DNA of 6,881 bases, taken from contig DDEJ01000066.1 of NCBI GenBank assembly GCA_002336405.1, positions 14,347 through 21,227 on the forward strand. The letters are read 5' to 3'. This stretch comes from Rhodobacteraceae bacterium UBA1957. Lineage in GTDB: Bacteria > Pseudomonadota > Alphaproteobacteria > Rhodobacterales > Rhodobacteraceae. Shown piece after piece: positions 5,256 through 6,881 of this stretch. Under the pieces are notes generated by a model that worked only from the letters and a program-made list of their open reading frames with translations, searched no databases and was not told the DNA's origin. A program made the position numbers and the translations under genes. The stretch's first letter is position 1. The number at the start of each line of letters is the position of its first letter.

Positions 5256-6881
5256 ATGGCATTGCGTGGAACTTCTATATCCAAAGGATTCGTTTGGGTT
5301 ATCTTGGCCTTACTGATTGTCGGCTTGGCGGGCTTTGGTGCCACCAACCTGTCCGGCACTGTCAGGTCTGTTGGGGCAGTTGGTGACAAACAAATCGACG
5401 TCCAACGCTATGTGCGCGCCCTTCAAGAAGAGATGCGCAGAGTTCAACAACAGGTCGGGCAGCCGATTAGCTTTCAACAAGCCGAGGCCTTCGGTATCGA
5501 CCAACAAGTTTTGCAACAACTGCTGGTCGCACGGGCCATTGATCATGAAGCCAGCGGTTTGGGTCTGTCCATTGGCGATGAGAACCTGCGCCAACAGGTT
5601 GTCGGCGTCTCTGCATTTCAAAGCATCGATGGCAGTTTCAGCAGAGATAATTATAGATTCGCTCTTGAAAATGCCGGTTTGAGCGAGGCCGAATTTGAGG
5701 CCAATATGCGTGAAGAAACAGCCCGTTCACTGATTCAAGCCGCTGTGGTGTCTGGGCTGACGATGCCAGATTCTTATGCCAATCAGCTGCTCAATTACAT
5801 TGGCGAGCGCCGTAATTTCACTTGGGCGCGCATTGACGCCACCAATTTGGATGCGGCTATTGCCGCCCCGACCGAAACCGTGTTGCAAGCCTTCTATTCC
5901 GAAAATTTGGCACTTTACACGACGCCCGAGATCAAACAAATCAGCTATGTTCAACTGACACCGGCACAATTGGTGGATGGGGTTGAGGTCAGCGTCGACG
6001 CAATCGCTGGGCTGTACGAGGCCCGTGATGCAGAATTTAACAAACCCGAACGTCGCTTGGTCGACCGTTTGGCTTTTGTCGACGCCACTGAGGCGTCGCA
6101 GGCCAAAGCCCAGATCGAAGTGGACGCCATCAGTTTCGACCGTCTGGTTGAAGACCGCGGACTGGCGTTGACCGATGTTGATATGGGAGATTTGGATCAA
6201 GTGGCCTTGGGCGCAGCTGGTGTGGCAGTATTCGCCGCCGAGCTTGACCAGGTTGTTGGTCCGTTTGACACCGCGATCGGGCCGGCCTTGTTTCGCGTGA
6301 ACGGGATCCTAAAGGCCCAAGCCACATCGCTAGAGGCAGCCAGTGGACCACTGCGCAATGAATTGGCGCTCGATCTGGCGCGTGCGGAGATCGATGAGCA
6401 AGTGGCCAATATTGATGATCTGCTGGCTGCCGGTGCCACTTTGGAAGAATTGGCGGGCGAGACAGAGATGGAATTGCAAACTGTCGATTGGCACAGCGAG
6501 GTCTCTCAAGGGCTTGCCGCCTATCAAGAGTTTAAAGTTGCGGCTGCCACTGTGACTGAGGACGGATTTCCCAAACTGATCGCCCTGCCGGACGGTGGCG
6601 TCTTTGCGCTGCGCTTAAATGGCATCGTGCCGCCAGCGCCAAAACCGTTGGAGACGGTTCGCGAGGCGGTTGTTGAACACTGGACCAAGACTGAAACAAT
6701 GGCGCATCTACGCCGCAAAGGCGAAGCTCTCTCTGCCGGCCTGACCGCCAACGCAAGTTTTGAAAGCCTTGATCTGCGCGCACAAACAGAAACCGAACGC
6801 ACGCGGCGCGATTATGTCGAAGGCGCACCCAACGCGTTAATCACACAGGTTTTCGACGCCGCCACCGGTACGATTACCATA
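5256..6881 (+). CDS. ppiD: PpiD-like periplasmic folding factor, membrane-anchored parvulin family (3' end missing)
   Basis: An uninterrupted frame of 542 codons runs off the right edge; relatives are roughly 600-630 residues, so the missing end is probably short. A very strong AAGGAGG lies four bases before the ATG. Basic residues (Arg4, Lys10) precede one transmembrane segment at about 11-29, with the bulk expected in the periplasm. Residues about 30-200 form a SurA-N-like helical chaperone region rich in Gln (YVRALQEEMRRVQQQVGQP at 52-70). A parvulin-type region follows at about 262-352, from ERRLVDRLAF to GPALFRVNG. Both histidines typical of active parvulins are absent. A second weaker parvulin-like stretch may lie at about 395-480. 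Such proteins help outer-membrane and periplasmic proteins fold. SurA is the alternative, but the N-terminal anchor favours PpiD. In related genomes tryptophan-synthesis genes are often near; that lies outside this window. Confidence 0.9.
   Translation, partial: MALRGTSISKGFVWVILALLIVGLAGFGATNLSGTVRSVGAVGDKQIDVQRYVRALQEEMRRVQQQVGQPISFQQAEAFGIDQQVLQQLLVARAIDHEASGLGLSIGDENLRQQVVGVSAFQSIDGSFSRDNYRFALENAGLSEAEFEANMREETARSLIQAAVVSGLTMPDSYANQLLNYIGERRNFTWARIDATNLDAAIAAPTETVLQAFYSENLALYTTPEIKQISYVQLTPAQLVDGVEVSVDAIAGLYEARDAEFNKPERRLVDRLAFVDATEASQAKAQIEVDAISFDRLVEDRGLALTDVDMGDLDQVALGAAGVAVFAAELDQVVGPFDTAIGPALFRVNGILKAQATSLEAASGPLRNELALDLARAEIDEQVANIDDLLAAGATLEELAGETEMELQTVDWHSEVSQGLAAYQEFKVAAATVTEDGFPKLIALPDGGVFALRLNGIVPPAPKPLETVREAVVEHWTKTETMAHLRRKGEALSAGLTANASFESLDLRAQTETERTRRDYVEGAPNALITQVFDAATGTITI

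Noticed and set aside
5310..6828. Several minus-strand frames of 60-160 codons opposite the ppiD-like gene
   Set aside because: The plus strand carries one continuous 542-codon frame with a strong ribosome-binding site, transmembrane anchor and domain structure; the opposite frames are shadows of its codon usage.
1..6881. CRISPR arrays, insertion sequences, toxin-antitoxin or defence genes
   Set aside because: I looked on both strands and saw no repeat-spacer pattern, transposase, terminal repeats or defence-related domain.

Overview
The window looks like ordinary chromosome from an alphaproteobacterium of the Rhodobacterales / marine Roseobacter type, one with fairly moderate GC judged by eye. 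The evidence is the character of the proteins: a two-domain cold-shock protein, a Roseobacter-like PdxH, an alphaproteobacterial FabI with a Y-x6-K active site, and a PpiD-like membrane chaperone with a degenerate parvulin domain. A more exact placement, such as a moderate-GC pelagic roseobacter lineage, would be a guess. No transposon, phage gene, CRISPR array or defence system is visible.

Left part, minus strand (1-2401). Reading from right to left: pdxH (vitamin B6 salvage), a roughly 400-base non-coding stretch, a double cold-shock-domain protein beginning with GTG, an exported DUF192 protein whose ATG overlaps the cold-shock stop codon (ATGA), and a tRNA-Pro(UGG) gene with an encoded CCA. 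The leftmost 244 bases are AT-rich and hold no gene, only small hairpins and a possible terminator.

Right part, plus strand (2548-6881). fabI (fatty-acid elongation) is transcribed divergently from pdxH across a 146-base spacer. After a 117-base spacer with small hairpins come a xanthine-guanine phosphoribosyltransferase (gpt), a class I/II aminotransferase 34 bases on, and, 46 bases further, a PpiD-like periplasmic folding factor that runs off the right edge. The last three are tightly spaced and probably co-transcribed, but their functions (purine salvage, amino-group transfer, envelope protein folding) do not form one pathway.

All genes are intact housekeeping types with recognisable active-site residues. 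The observations most worth a second look are regulatory or structural: two mutually exclusive hairpins plus a T-run and a 38-codon upstream ORF in the cold-shock leader, a parvulin domain that has lost both conserved histidines, a cold-shock domain with a non-aromatic RNP2, hairpins next to the gpt ribosome-binding site, and the AT-rich 3' flank of the tRNA, which could be an island junction. I see no convincing new biological system.
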